Shown here: one piece after another, positions 45,825 through 58,983 of the stretch | How the letters are laid out: each line of letters starts with the position of its first letter | Position numbering within the stretch: position 1 is the first letter of the stretch | From: Galeopsis tetrahit | Lineage: Eukaryota > Streptophyta > Magnoliopsida > Lamiales > Lamiaceae | DNA: 64,000 nucleotides | Assembly (NCBI GenBank): GCA_963675135.1 | Contig: OY776130.1 | Span: 59,305,808 to 59,369,807 of the forward strand | Direction: 5' to 3' | Notes under the pieces: model-generated | The model's database searches: none | The model's input: only the letters and a program-made list of their open reading frames with translations | Told to the model about the DNA's origin: nothing | Translations under genes and position numbers: made by a program

Positions 45825-48742
45825 TCAGGCCATTTGTCTGTCAAACAAATGACCCCTCAAGGTGCTGATTATATTATCTAAAGCCTCGTCATTTGATGCT
45901 AGATACTTTAAAACTTCAACTCTACCGTGCCAAATTTTCCCTCCTATATAGTAGCGCCCTCGATCTTCCACAATAACACCGTGTTCACAAGCCAAATCCA
46001 AGGCCTCTGATTCACGGACGATTCCTTTCCCGAATTTTATACTCAATTCAGCTTTTGTCAATGATGGAGCTAGCTTATTTTTAACTACTTGCACACAAAT
46101 CCCAAGACCTGTAGCCTGGCAACACCCACAAAAAAAAGGGTAAGAAATAGGAGAGCAAAATATATGTGCCCACAGATGATCGAACTGTTACCTCATCCTC
46201 TGTCTTCAGCAATTCTCTTCTGCTAATTCGTAACCGTATGGCAGCATAAAATTTCAAGGCATTTCCACCACTGGTTACTTCCTCCGCACGAACAGAACCT
46301 TCAACTGATTTCAATTTTTTTCTTATCTACAAGCACCAGAGAAATTTGGTCACAAGTGTACAATGCATTGTAGCTTGAAGTTGCTAGCTACTAGATGCTA
46401 ACCTGGTTGATAAAAATAATAAGAGTACTGGAATTGCACTGAGAATAATGTATTTTTCTTAGTGCTTGCATCATAATTTTAGATTGTAGATCTCTATAGG
46501 GGCCCACACAGTACCCCATCAACTTCATATTGAGGAATAAGAGCAGCTACCTGAAATATATATAAATATATAGCGATGATTAAATGTATCAAGGTTTATG
46601 GAACATGATGGTGGGAATATTGAAAAACTTGTAACATAGTGGACCCAAAATTAACTATTTAGAACTAAAAATAAAAAATGAATCAGAGAACCACAATCAA
46701 CCGGTGATAAAAATAGATCTGGAAAAAGTGAAAGGTGACAAACATGAACACTATAACAAACATACAGAAGAATCCATTTTGACTATCAATATAAGAAGAA
46801 ATTAAACATTTACAGTTCAAGGTAACATCAACTAGAAGAGCTGATACAAGTAACGTCCCCAACACATTACTCCAGTTTCAACTTTCAAATTTCATCATCA
46901 ATGATTAACAAATTGATTGACCCAATTCACCATTTTCACAGATTCCACATTCAAAAGGTTTGCCTTCATGACAACTATAGCAAGCATCTCTGCTATTCCT
47001 ATATTAGATATGCTCAAACTTTATTTGCAAACAAACAATCTGGAAGCAAGCACTGATACAGTTTGATATGTGACAAGAAAACAATGCAGGAATTGGTGAA
47101 TCAAGTGAACAGGGAATGAACAACCAGAAAAAAACAGAAAGGACAATCGTTATTTACTCATAATTTCATGTCGTGCAGGGAAAGATTATATCAATCAATT
47201 GTAGGCTAAATTAGAGGCCATCAGCACATAAGAATGACAACTCAACAGACATACATGATCATTTTCAAGATAAATTAGAAGAGAAAGATATTAGTGCAGA
47301 AGTAGGGAAGGCTGCAGATGCATACACTGTCAACAACAATTACAGCAACTGATCCACTCTTTGTCAATGTATCTACCATACTTAGCAAGTTTTCAGCAGA
47401 ATCTGGCTGTGAAACAAGGAGGTCGTCTGTGTTTACACCTATTGATTCAGCAAGTAAAGGACACATAGCGTTCTCCACATCAAGATAGGCACAGTAACCT
47501 TATCAAAGGAATAAATCAGTATCAAATGAATAATACCAGATACATGGTGATGGAAGCACATGGCAGGGTACTGAAATTGTCACTCTTGCAACATGAGTCA
47601 TGAGGCATATTAAAAACATATATATCAGCATGATATTATTACATCATTGTACCAAGACATTACTAGAAGATAAACGAAATAAAAAGTTTGCCTCTTTTTT
47701 CACAGATTAAAAGGGAACTAAGATTCTAAGAAATATAATACTCCTATGTAAAATACTACAACTAAAACGAAGTGTATTCTCAACAATAACGTACTCAGGG
47801 CTTTAAAGGCGCTTTGGAAATTCAGATAAAGAATTAATACACGGGACTTTGAGTACCTCCAAGCTTTTGAGCCTCTGCAACAACATGCAATGCGAGTGTT
47901 GTCTTCCCTGATGCTTCTTGCCCATAAATCTCGACCATCCTTCCCTGATGGCAGCAAAAAGACAATTCTCTCATACAATATAAAAAATTAAAAAATTGGT
48001 TTAGTAATTGATGGCCACTAGAGTTGATCCCAAGAACAGACAGGGCGAAAAATATTGAAATGCAGCAAACTGGAAGAAATTAACATATCTTAATTATCAG
48101 AAGCAAACCTTTGGTAATCCTCCAACACCAAGAGCCTGATCTAGTCTCAATGAGCCTGTAGATATCACCGGAGCACGTCTAGCACCAAAGAAACGTTGCA
48201 ATGACAGCATTGATTCTTTACCAAACTCACCAGAAACCTCCGACAGAGCCATACGCAAAGCTGTATCTTTCTCTGTCACCTTTGAATCGTCTGGAATATG
48301 ATCATCATATGCATATTCCAAAGCTTCATCTGAGAACAAACAGACAAAAGAAAATCATACAATGTCACATTTATTTTTTTGAAAAAAGGAAATGGCAAGT
48401 ACCCAAAAATTACTTCAACTTGAAAAGGAAGTGAGGGGGGACGAGAACTGTGGATTAAACAATCACTCAAATTTCATTTTTACCTGTTGGTAACGCATGT
48501 GTGCACTGCAATCTTCTCCAAAAAAATGAATTCTGAAAAATATCAACCAAGTAAATGCTCGCACAACAAAATAGCAGCATAAACACAGCTTAATGCGAAA
48601 CATTTAGAAGGATCCAAAGAGTATAAACACCGAATCAAATATAGCGTACCTGAAATCTTGAAGATAGAAGTGACGAGAGCCCATAGGCCGAAAAGGGATT
48701 CAATTTTAAAACTTTGAATGAATTAGGTGCAAAAGAAACCAT
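45825..48742 (-). CDS. RECA3: Mitochondrial RecA (RECA3-like), frameshifted in exon 6
   Basis: Eight exons on the minus strand: 48742-48650, 48532-48484, 48329-48109, 47944-47857, 47498-47326, 46550-46403, 46326-46192, 46115-45825. The first two encode an Arg/Ser/Leu-rich presequence. The core has the Walker A GQEASGKTT, Walker B VAVIVVDS, LIIFINQ, TSGGNALKFYAAIRL and VQVVKNKLAP. It ends soon after GHLFDRQMA, without the acidic C-terminal tail of bacterial RecA, and has the YRD...QS loop, both as in Arabidopsis RECA3. It acts in mitochondrial recombination surveillance. Exon 6 as given is 148 nt: one extra base in a GGGG run (46499-46502) shifts frame and creates TAG right after DGVLCGPL. Without it the product would be 398 aa. 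This is either a real null mutation or a homopolymer error. Everything else is intact, which favours an error. Confidence 0.85.
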
Positions 48743-49167
48743 CTCCTCTTATCTTTCTTTTCAAGAAGGGGATTTTTTTTTTTCTCTTGAGCCTCAAGTG
48801 TTGAGTGTATACAGTACAGAAAAACCTAAATTCGATTGTGGCGCCATTTTTACATCCAAATTTGGGGGAGGATGTTTCCGCGATTTTGACACGACCTTTT
48901 TTTCTTTTTTTTTAGTATAAGTTCAGTAGGGGTCTGTAATCTTCAAATTACGAAATACTTAAAAAAAAAAAAAAAAAAAGGGTATTTATGTCATTAACCA
49001 CTCAAAATTTATACGAATAAACGAGCATTCAAAGCTTTTCTGCGGCGCTGACTTCTTAATTTGCTTGCTCTGCTGTGTTGAATTGAAAGTTCGCAAAAAT
49101 TGCAAATTTACTTTAAAATAAAGGAGAGAAAGGGAGATCCGTCATCACGATTCTGGAATTAGTGGCG
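48743..49167. promoter_or_regulatory. Shared head-to-head promoter RECA3/FAX1
   Basis: Only 425 bp separate the two start codons, which point away from each other. It contains both leaders and an A-tract (48961-48979) and lacks an obvious TATA box in either direction, as is common for bidirectional plant housekeeping promoters. Confidence 0.6.
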
Positions 49168-51960
49168 ATGTCGTCGGCGATAACCCAGCTTTCTTGTTTC
49201 TCATCCATAATTAACCACCGCCGTTTGCAGCAGCTCCAAACCGGATCCTGCGCCGCCCATTTTCGTCGGCCATTTAAGGTACGATTTTTTTCTTGGTCTT
49301 TATGAACCCTGAATTTCTTAATTTGATGTGGGTTTACGAGTTGGGGGTTTGATGCTTCGATAATACCTATATTGCTGTAAATAGAAAATCAAAGCTTTTG
49401 ATTTTGTTTTCTTTCTTCCTTCCTTTTGTTTAGGGGTTCTTTTTCTTCAAATTTTAATTGTTTTAGATGCTTAATTGGGTGCTAGGAAATGTCAAAGAAA
49501 CAATGTTTTTTTTTCTTCATATTTGCCCTTTTTATGTGTGTGTGTGTGTGTGTGTCAATTTGTTTGAAATTTAATTTTTGGATGAGGAATATAAAAGCTT
49601 ATTAGATTTGTGGATAGTCTAGTTTAGATTTATATAATGCAGTACTCCCTCTATCGGGAGAAGCTTCCTAATATGAGAGAATAAGTAGATATGACTGTGA
49701 GATAGAAGAATACAATGAAATGTGAGACGTGTAGTTTAATAAAAAATGAATGTGAAGCTTTTATTGGGACGGGTGATAAAGGAAAGCTGAGAAGCTGCTA
49801 GGACGGAGGGAGTACTACACTAATGAGCTTTGATTTGTATCATTCTCTGATTTATACCACTTTACAGTAAGATAGCTAGAATTGCTTAAGATCAAGAGCA
49901 TAACCGAAATTTAAACTGAATTACTGTAGATTGGAAGTTTTTTACGATAATTTACAGTGTCCAGCCATTAGCCTTACATGATTGGGGATGCAAATGAATA
50001 AGCTCTTGATATTTGAAAGTTAAATCTCACTCACAAAACTTAAGAAAATTGGATGTTTTCTTGATTATTGATGCCAATTTCAAAATATTTATCAACCAGG
50101 TTTTAAATGTTATGAGCAGCGATGGACGTGGCACAGATGTATCCAACCTGCAGAATAAGACATCCCCAAGTTACATAGAAGATGCATCGAATTCACATAA
50201 TGGGAGCTCTGTTAAATCGCATCCTCTTACTGAAGGTTCTGTTAAGGAACAAGTCAGCCAACCAACAAAGGCAGCAAAGATTCATGATTTTTGTTTTGGA
50301 ATTCCATTTGGTGAGTTGTTTTAAATACCAGGAATTCTTGAGATTTTTTAGCCATTGTATGCGTATTTCTTGTAACTCATTATATTGTTTTAAATTATAG
50401 GGGGGCTTGTGCTAAGTGGGGGGCTACTTGGTTTTATTTTCTCAAGAAATCTTGCTACTTTAAGCACCGGTGTGTTATTTGGTGGTGCTCTGTTGGCTCT
50501 TAGCACTATTAGTTTGAAGGTCTGGAAACAAGGGAAATCCAGCTTACCGTTCATATTGGGTCAAGCAGGTGATTATATCTTTTCATTTTTTCATGTTCAA
50601 GAGAACATTATGATGTTTTACATACATCTATGGAACAGGCTTTTCATTTTTTTCTGAATGAAGATTGAATGATAAAATCACAATTATATGTATAAATGGT
50701 CAGCTTTGGCAGACATACATCTGCTTTCTTAGGGTTGTTTAATTTCTTAGTTCTCGCAATCTAGGTAGATGGCATTTAACGATATAAATCTGGATAATGT
50801 AATGTGAGCACAAGTTTCTGTAGAGTGGTCTCTCTTTCATATGTTAAAGGCTTCATTTTTAAGTAAGTAGCGCAGCAGCAACAATTTAAAACAGTCTTTA
50901 TGGTTCTTATATTGTGATAGCACCTCAAGTCAATTGGTGTGTCCGGAGCATGAACAGCTTATGTGATCAATAAGAACAATGATTAGGACAATACAAATTC
51001 TATCTATAATCTGGCTACTTTGTATTCATATGTATGGTTAAAAAATGCAAACACAGGTATAGTTTAGAATCTCAGGTTGTGTTTGGATATAGGGATTTGA
51101 AATGAATGGATTTAGAATTCCTTCGACATAGAATCCTCTACTTAGATTTTTTTTCGATTTTCATCTCTTTTTCCTAAAATATACTGTAATATTTTATGTA
51201 ATTTAGAGAGAAATTTCATGTGTGAACGAGAGATGGGAGGATAACCGGGGAGAAAAATAAATTTATGTATTGAGAGAGAGAGAGATACCTGTATTTGCAA
51301 TGTTTAACCATACATATACAAACTACAATCATGATTTTTTTTTTTCTGTTTCGGACATCATTATGAGTGGCGTTCAAATATTACTTGGTCAATACTAACT
51401 CAGTTATGCTATCTCGTAGAGTCTGAAGTCTTCAATATTTCTCGTTTCTTCTGGTCATGCTATGCAATTAATTAACATTCGTTTCTTCAATATTTTAACT
51501 ATGCAGTACTCGCTGTGGCCCTCCTGTGGAAGAATTTTCAGGAGTATTCATTGGTAACAAATTAAGTTTCTAAAATCACTGTTTTCAGTTGTTGCTTACT
51601 GTGTTCCATACTTAACTTGAAAATTGTGGATATGCAGACGCAAAAACTCTTCCCAACCGGCTTCAATGCTCTCATCAGGTACTGCTTTTTCTTTTGAGCG
51701 CGACTCTTGACACCCACAGAATTACTTATACACTCACTTTGTAGCTTTATTTGATTGTACAGACAACTTAAAGTTGTTATACATGTAGGTGTATTCAGTA
51801 ATTTTGAATCCAACACTTTCTAACTATATCCATACTCATCGCGGATTTTCCTTGTGTTGCTTTTATATCCATCAGTGCTGCAATGCTCTGCTTCTACTCG
51901 TATGTCGTCATATCTGGAGGTAATCCTCCACCTAAGAAATCCAAGGCAGTGTCTTCGTAG
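49168..51960 (+). CDS. FAX1: FAX1-like plastid fatty-acid exporter (Tmem_14)
   Basis: Six exons (49168-49278, 50100-50310, 50401-50568, 51507-51553, 51638-51678, 51876-51960) give 220 aa. Exon 1 is a Ser/Arg-rich transit peptide; exon 2 is a Ser/Asn-rich linker. The Tmem_14 core follows, with about four hydrophobic helices: IPFGGLVLSGGLLGFIFS, GVLFGGALLALSTISL, AVLAVALLW and AAMLCFYSYVVISGG. It ends NPPPKKSKAVSS. FAX1 sits in the plastid inner envelope and helps export free fatty acids for lipid and wax synthesis. The motifs FSRNLATLSTG and SGGNPPPKK are diagnostic of the FAX1 branch; another plastid FAX cannot be fully excluded. All exon phases agree. Intron 1 holds a Stowaway MITE and a (TG)n run. 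Confidence 0.88.
49531..49554 (+). repeat. (TG)n microsatellite in FAX1 intron 1
   Basis: A run of about eleven TG units. Confidence 0.85.
49645..49812. mobile_element. Stowaway MITE in FAX1 intron 1
   Basis: The ends CTCCCTCTATCG and CGGAGGGAG are inverted and flanked by TA (49643-49644, 49813-49814). Confidence 0.75.
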
Positions 51961-54900
51961 GCTTTCAATTGCATCAATTGGAAACGTGCGATCTTTTGGT
52001 AATGGAGGTTACATTTACACGGGCGTTAAGACGACACAAAGTTCGCCCCGAAAACAAGAAAAAAAAAGGGTCTACAATCAGAAACCTGCATTCAGTTCCT
52101 GATTGACGTGTTATACTGTTATGTGTTATGTACGAAATCTGGATTGATCTGAATATATTGTTATGATTCGATGATAATTTTTCTCAGTAATCCTATTGTT
52201 GTCTTGTTGAGACATTTTTTTTAATCAAGTTTTTAAAATTTGTTGAGAATTGAAATTTTACATTATATGTGTATGTTAAATTTGGGTTTGCCAGGGGCTT
52301 ACCCATGATGCCTGCAAAATTTATAATTTTTCTTAATATTATGAATAATTAATGGTTAAATATTAATTATACTCCTAGTTAATTAAATTTTCAATATTTA
52401 TAAGAAAATCATTTGTCAAATTTAAGATTAAAATATTTATTTTTTTATCTTTTCTTATTTATTTCATCAGAATATTCCATGGTTCTAACACCTCATTAAC
52501 CATTTATGTTTAATTTTTCACCTCAAATCCCTAAAAAAAAAAAAAAACGTTTTGTATAAAAAAAAATAAAAAATTATCTCTCTTTTTCAAACACTCTGTT
52601 TTTTTCTTGAACTATTACACACTTTATTTATCTCTCGATCCTACCCCAAATGTCATACTCCTTCCTTTCTAAAATTATGGTCCCAATTGATAATTTATAT
52701 AGATACCAATATTTTAAATTCTATTTATAAACTTTTAAATATAATGATCTTGAATTTAAAAAACTCTATTTTATCTTTTACTAAATAAATTTAAATTTAT
52801 ACACTTTAAAAAAAAATGAGACTATATTTTGAAAAGAAAAAAAACGTAAAGCCTTGCATGATGAATACATGAAAAGTCTCTAAATTATTTGAGTTTGATT
52901 GTTGAACTTTTTGTGTATAGCTGTAAACTGTACTACTCCTGGAGTCTTGGTATCATGAGATTTTCTTTGATTCAATATTTTTTTTTACTAATAAAAAAAA
53001 AGAATATGAAAATAATTTAATTGTGTTCGATTGGTTCAAATTCAGTTATACTGATCCCAAACAATTTCAAAATAGTTTTTTAAAGCTCAATTAAAACTAT
53101 TTTTTTTTTTAAAGACAGCTCTGAAAATATCGAATAAATTTATTCAGCTGAGCTCAATTATTTCCCCCACTAATATTTTTCTTAACACGCGTTTCATACA
53201 GGAAAATAAAAGCATGCAAACCACCATTATATGAAAAGGACATACCCTCCAAATTTAAAATTGTTTATTTTTGTATCATGAAATACTTTTTAAAATTGGG
53301 GTTGTGCTCATTTTACATCAAATATCTTGTATTCATCTGTTATACAATTACTTTCGTACTTTTGATTTCGAGATTATTCACAATAACTTTTAAACCTTTA
53401 AAATGTAAAACCATTTATAAACTCCGTCCTCACAATATCATTAACTTTAAACAAATATCATTACTTTTTCTCTAAACAAATATCCTCAAAATTTCATTCA
53501 TTATTACTCTTAATATACGTAATTTTTAAAAATTTACTCATTATTACACTATCTTATTATATGTGCAATTAACGTAATACTACGTGAGTAAATAAATGAC
53601 ATTTATGGGATAAAAAGTAGCAAAATCTTTCCAACTTTGACAAAAAAAAAATTTGACCCGTGATTATTATATTTAAAAAAAAAAAAAAAAACTTTGCAAG
53701 TTTGAAGTTTTAGTGTGATTTGATGGGAGAAAAGAAGTACTCCATAATCCATATGAAGAGAACAAGACTTCCAAAACACAAGTGAGTATATTGTAGTGAG
53801 ACATGAAGTGATACACGTGGCAATGTCCGAAGCTATCGTCGAGAGGCCCCCCACCGCCCACTGGACCTCACTTACAGTTGGGCTTGTGACGAGTTTAGTG
53901 GTCATAATTAATATGGCCCATTAACCACTAACGGGCCTCAACTACTTCTACTCTGGTCCACCCATCTTTTCAAATGTCCCTTCACGTTGTCCTACACCTA
54001 CTTCCCTTCACATATAAAAAATACGGAATATTGTTTACGTCGATGAAGCATATTTTAAAAAAAGAAAACAAACACAGTTTATATCAAAAATTCAATAAGA
54101 AAAAAAAAACACATTTTATATAGACGAATATAGTATTATACAACATGATAAAAATTCTATAAATTTTAATTGAGAAAATTTTATGATGAACTCGATATTA
54201 GTGTTTTGTTATAATCCTATAAAATATCGTTGTTTAGTATACATAGTGATTTTGAAAATAACAGCATATGAAATATCTAACATTATTTAAGAGGTGATAT
54301 TTCATTGCTAATAGTTTGAAGAAGATAAATTTTACTAAGAAAAAAAAGTATGTGCAATATTGCACTCTTCTATTTAAGAAAGGGATTCAAATCTTGTGGA
54401 TTGAAATCAGGTCAAATTAATAAATCCTTTTACAAAAATTGTATCAAGGCAAAAAAAAAAATGTGTTTCAGTAAGGCAAAATATGTATTGATTTTTCTAG
54501 TCATGACACATATATATTTGCACTTGCAATAATACGTTCTTACCTTTATAGTGACACAAACTTGAAAATATTTTTTTTTATTTTTTGCGCATTTTTTTTT
54601 GAAAAAAATGTTTAACCTGTAAATTTTGTTGTCTCCTTTCTAAGTTTTGTACTAATATTATATGTGAAAACTAGTACTATCATTTAAAACAGTAATTACA
54701 AAAATTAATATGCTACCAAGTACCAACCATGAATAACTGTTTTGACTTAGAATGTGGCCTAGATAAGCCAGCTAGACCCAATACAATAATGTACGTGTAA
54801 ATCACATTATAGTACGAATTTTATGTAATGATGTTGATCGATAAAATATAGAATTTGTGACATATATCACTACTTAACGCACCAACTCAAACACTTTTTA

Positions 54901-54984
54901 ATTAGAGGTATATATCGATATATATGGCTCTCTTTTTGTAATTTATCAACACAAACAATGAGCAATATTACCGAAAGTAATAAT
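51961..54984. other. AT-rich intergenic DNA
   Basis: It begins with the FAX1 3' UTR. 53680-53900 is less AT-rich (ggccccccaccgcccactgg) but shows no gene on either strand. Confidence 0.45.
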
Positions 54985-55117
54985 CTTTCCGTTCGTTCCA
55001 CTATAAAATATTCACTTTTTTTTATGGATATTCTATTACTGTACATTTATTATTTTATCATATTTTTTAATCAAAACACTTCAAAGAAATGAGAACTTTA
55101 TACTGAAACGGGGAGAG
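54985..55117. mobile_element. Short Stowaway-like MITE
   Basis: Left ctttccgttcgttccactat, right accgggg-like end actgaaacggggagag then TA. Internal words (attattttatcatat, aatcaaaacac) match the MITE at 56281-56543. Confidence 0.6.
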
Positions 55118-55566
55118 TATTTTATATTCAAATTAAACGACACAATATATGATATAATACCAAACAAACAAATAATTAAAATGTATGGAATATGGATGGA
55201 GATTGACCAATTAATTGATTTGTTGCTAAATATCTTAAGTTGTTGTAACTGGAAATGGAGTTTCACTGTTGAACTTTAGGGTGTCAAGTCATGTTCCTCA
55301 CTGATCTTTTCGTGGTCAAGAAAAAAACAGAAATAAATAAATAAATTTAAATATATTGATTTAATTTGGCAGCTCCACCTGCAGCTTTAAATTATATACA
55401 CATGCAGTCTTGTGAATTCTATACTTAGTCGTTTTAATTATTGAATATAGTATTAAAATAAAAATTTTGTTGTATATTAATATCTCATTATTTCTTATAT
55501 ATTCTTTGATAAAGACGTAAATTCATATAAATATTGCAGTTGATGTCCTTAAATTCAAGTGTGCGT
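55118..55566. other. Intergenic, no gene seen
   Basis: AT-rich sequence between two MITEs with no recognisable content. Confidence 0.4.
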
Positions 55567-55574
55567 GTGGAGAG

Positions 55575-55896
55575 TAGAGCTGTTATTCGAGCCGAGTATT
55601 TGAGGTTCGAGCTCGACTCGAGCTCTTATCGAGCCGAGCCGAGCTCGATAACATTACCGAGTTAAAAATTGAGCTCGGCTCGACTCGTTAACGAGCCTAT
55701 CGAGTCGAGCCGAGCCTATCGAGTCGAGCCGAGCCTAACGAGCCTAATGAAATTTTTATAAAAAAATAGTTATCGAGCCTAACAAGTCGAGCTCGAGCCG
55801 ACTCGTTAGTAAATCAAGTATTTAACGAGCTCGAACTCGGCTCATTAAGCTAAACGAGTCGAGTCTCGTTAAGGCTCGGTTCGAATAACAGTACTA
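55575..55896. mobile_element. hAT MITE built from GAGCTCG/CGAGCC repeats
   Basis: An 8-bp duplication gtggagag flanks it (55567-55574 and 55897-55904). The inverted ends are TAG(A/T)(G/A)CTGTTATTCGA(G/A)CCGAG. The interior is a dense mix of cgagctcg, gagccgag and gactcg words in both orientations, giving strong self-complementarity. A truncated relative is at 17190-17304. Confidence 0.85.
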
Positions 55897-56280
55897 GTGG
55901 AGAGAGAGATTTAGTGACTGTAATTCTCATGACACACAAGTCAATAAGTTTGCATCTAAAACCTAATGCATTGTAAAGCGCGTGCTAAGAAAACGACTCT
56001 TCAAATGCATTTTACAAAAAAGTCGCATTTTCACCAAGCGTGCTATAAAAGCCAATTTCTAAGGCTCTTTTATGCGATGCATTTTTAGCATAATTATATG
56101 AATATAATTTCCAATGCTAAGTCCCTACCTAGTGGATTACCCACTACTTTTAGCTTAATTATATGAATCACTCCTTCCAAATTGATGTGAATAAATGACA
56201 ACATGTGTCATTTACAGGATCGGTTATAGGAATATCTGGATCTGAATCGAACTTTATAAAAAAAGTTTCAATCCTTCATA

Positions 56281-56543
56281 CTCCCTCCGTCCCACTATAA
56301 GTTTCCCACTTTCCTTTTTTGGATGTCCCACTATATGTTTTCCATTCCATTTTTAGTAAATTATTTTCTCTCTCTCAATCACATCACTTACACTTTATCT
56401 ATTATTTTATCATACTTCATCTCATACTAATCTATTATTTTCTCTCTCACCATCACATCATTTGTACTACATCTATTATTTTATCATATTTCTTAATCAA
56501 AACACCCAAAAGAAGTGAGAAACTTATACCGGGACGGAGGGAG
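56281..56543. mobile_element. Stowaway MITE, 263 bp
   Basis: CTCCCTCCGTCCCACTATAAG at the left and CTTATACCGGGACGGAGGGAG at the right form long inverted ends flanked by TA (56279-56280, 56544-56545). Confidence 0.9.
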
Positions 56544-56545
56544 TA

Positions 56546-57365
56546 TTTTTTATTCTATACGAAATTATAAAACATAATATAAAACAAATTTTAAAGGACT
56601 AGAAATATATAATCTTTAAAAAACTGACAATATAGAATTTTTTTAATACATTTTAAAATTTCTAATTTTTAATTAACAGATTTTCAGATATTTAATGTGA
56701 TTATTATAATTTTTAGAAAATTTAATGAGATTTAAAAAAAAAATTAGACAATTTTAGATTTTTTATTTATTTTTTATACGAGTAATTTTTAATTTTAATG
56801 ATATTTTTAGAAATTTATAATATTATTTTTTAATTTTTAAATTTAAAAGATGTAAATTGAACTATTTGCTCGGAATCTCAATTTTTCGACGAAAATGATG
56901 TTAATTGGACCAAAACGAATGTAAATTGGACACTATAAAACGATAATTGAAAAAGTGAAAACTTAAAAGTTATAAAATGAATTAGGTCTAAGTTATAGAA
57001 CATAAAACGAATTTTTCTCCTAAAATATGTAGCTACATTTTCCTCTTTTACTTTAGTATTAAATGTATTATTATCAATTTTACTCCTAATTAATAAGAGT
57101 AGTTAATGATTAGCAGATTTTGAAGTATGAGATTTCAAGGACAAAATTGACATATTCGTTAAACTTGACTATCTTTATTGATTTTTCTTAATCTGTGTGT
57201 AAAGTCAAATGTAGCTATCTTTGTGGGATGGAGGGAGTACTTATTTGATGAATGATGATAAACTGGTAATCTCCTAGTTTTTCCTTTCCTTCTCCTTCAC
57301 TAATTCTTGTCTTTCTAACGTCTCTTTACGCGTTTTATATAGTTATATTAATATATTATACGGAG

Positions 57366-57402
<37 letters not shown>

Positions 57403-58743
57403 TTTCTGGACCTAAATTGATCGCCTCGTTGGCCTCACATTAGAACCGAGAAAATATCCCTTCAATTAATTATAATTAATACACAACTTCCAAACAATAA
57501 TATTGATTATTCAGCTGAAAATTTATGTATAATTTATGATCTACAAAGTGCAAACAATGTAAAACAGCAATGCATGCATTCCAACATGGGAAGTGTACGT
57601 ATACACAACATTGAAATATGCATATTATCTTAACCTAAAGAGCAAACTATATTATAGTTAAATACGAAACAAATTACTTAGAAAAACTATATAAATATAT
57701 AGATGTAAATCTTGAAATATTTTACAAGTATTGTAGTCATACCTAGCTAATACTCATATAATGCTCAAGTTTCTAGGTTGCCCTGTGGAACTACCGACAT
57801 AAAATATCACTATTACTTTATAATTCTCATTTTAAAATTGTCTATTCAATTTTACAATTCTCATTTTTTTAAAAAGAAAATATTACTCACACACATTAAT
57901 ACATTACTATATTTTCACTTTATCTCCACCTTTAAACTTTCAATTTTAATTTTTACGTAAACAATCATTTTTCTTAAAACACGTCTACATGAGAATTATT
58001 AAAACGGGCGAGTATAAAGGTTTTTTACTTTAAATTTGGGGTAGGTCACTTGCACTAGCTAGCTAGCCATGTGAAATTGAAGCATTAAGCTTTAATTCTT
58101 GGACAAATTTTCTCAAGTCCAATTGGACATGCACTAGTTATATATATATATTCCATCGATTCAATTTGAAGGGTCTATTCTCTGCAGATGCCATATGTAC
58201 TTCTTAATAATAATGTGCATATTTCTTCATCAAAGATCCACTCAAATAACAGGGACAAATATATATATACAAAGTTTGAAATTAATTCATTTAAATGAAG
58301 TGCAAGTGTGTAACAATATTCTCGGACACACACACGTGAACATGCACACACAACCAGATATTCAATGTGGGACACTTTTAAGGGTTCAATCACAATGCCC
58401 TTAAGTCCTTAATAACAAGGACACTAGCTAGCTACCTTACGTATATATACCTATCTAGATTCCCAAGTTGCAATGCAATTAATTCATTCCAACGTTACTA
58501 AAAACTTCATTTAATTAAATAACAAAATTATTTCATTATAATTTATTTAGAATGACAGTAAAATTATTTTAATGGCAGATACATTCATTAATTCTTATTT
58601 TTAGTCAGAAAAACTATAATACAAAGTGACACGATTTTTTTCATTAAATGCCACAATTTCCCAATTTTCTGTGAAGAACGAGGCGTTGCAGATAGGAAGA
58701 AGTGGACAGGGAAAATTGGCGGAAGATTAGGGTTAGGATCTTT
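56546..58743. other. AT-rich intergenic DNA
   Basis: No gene is seen. A lone Stowaway-like right end (gggatggagggag, 57226-57238) has a degenerate partner near 57015. A (TA)n run lies at 57369-57396. The patch with acgggcgagta near 58002 may be another decayed MITE end. Confidence 0.45.
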
Positions 58744-58912
58744 TCTGAGGCTCTGATACCATGAAAGATGAATAGAATATCATCGATAATTTTATTAAAA
58801 GAGTGTACAAGAATATATATACACCAAAACTCATCCTATAATTAAGGAGAGAATAAAGGTAATCTATTCTAAAAATACAAAAAGAATATGAACCAAATAT
58901 ACACGGTCAAAC
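58744..58912 (-). mobile_element. LTR-retrotransposon remnant (LTR plus PBS)
   Basis: On the minus strand, a sequence from TGTTTGACC (58912) to TTTCA (58763) is followed at once by TGGTATCAGAGCC, the initiator-tRNA-Met primer-binding site of copia and TRIM elements. Only about 150 bp of LTR and a little internal sequence remain. Confidence 0.55.
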
Positions 58913-58983
58913 ACTTTCCTTATTCAATTCCTGCTTGTTTCATAAGTTTTTACGGCTGGATTTCAAATTTATAAAATTATAGC

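Noticed and set aside
53603..53905. Short protein-coding or ncRNA gene in the less AT-rich patch
   Set aside because: No recognisable motif, no stable long hairpin and no conservation evidence available by eye.
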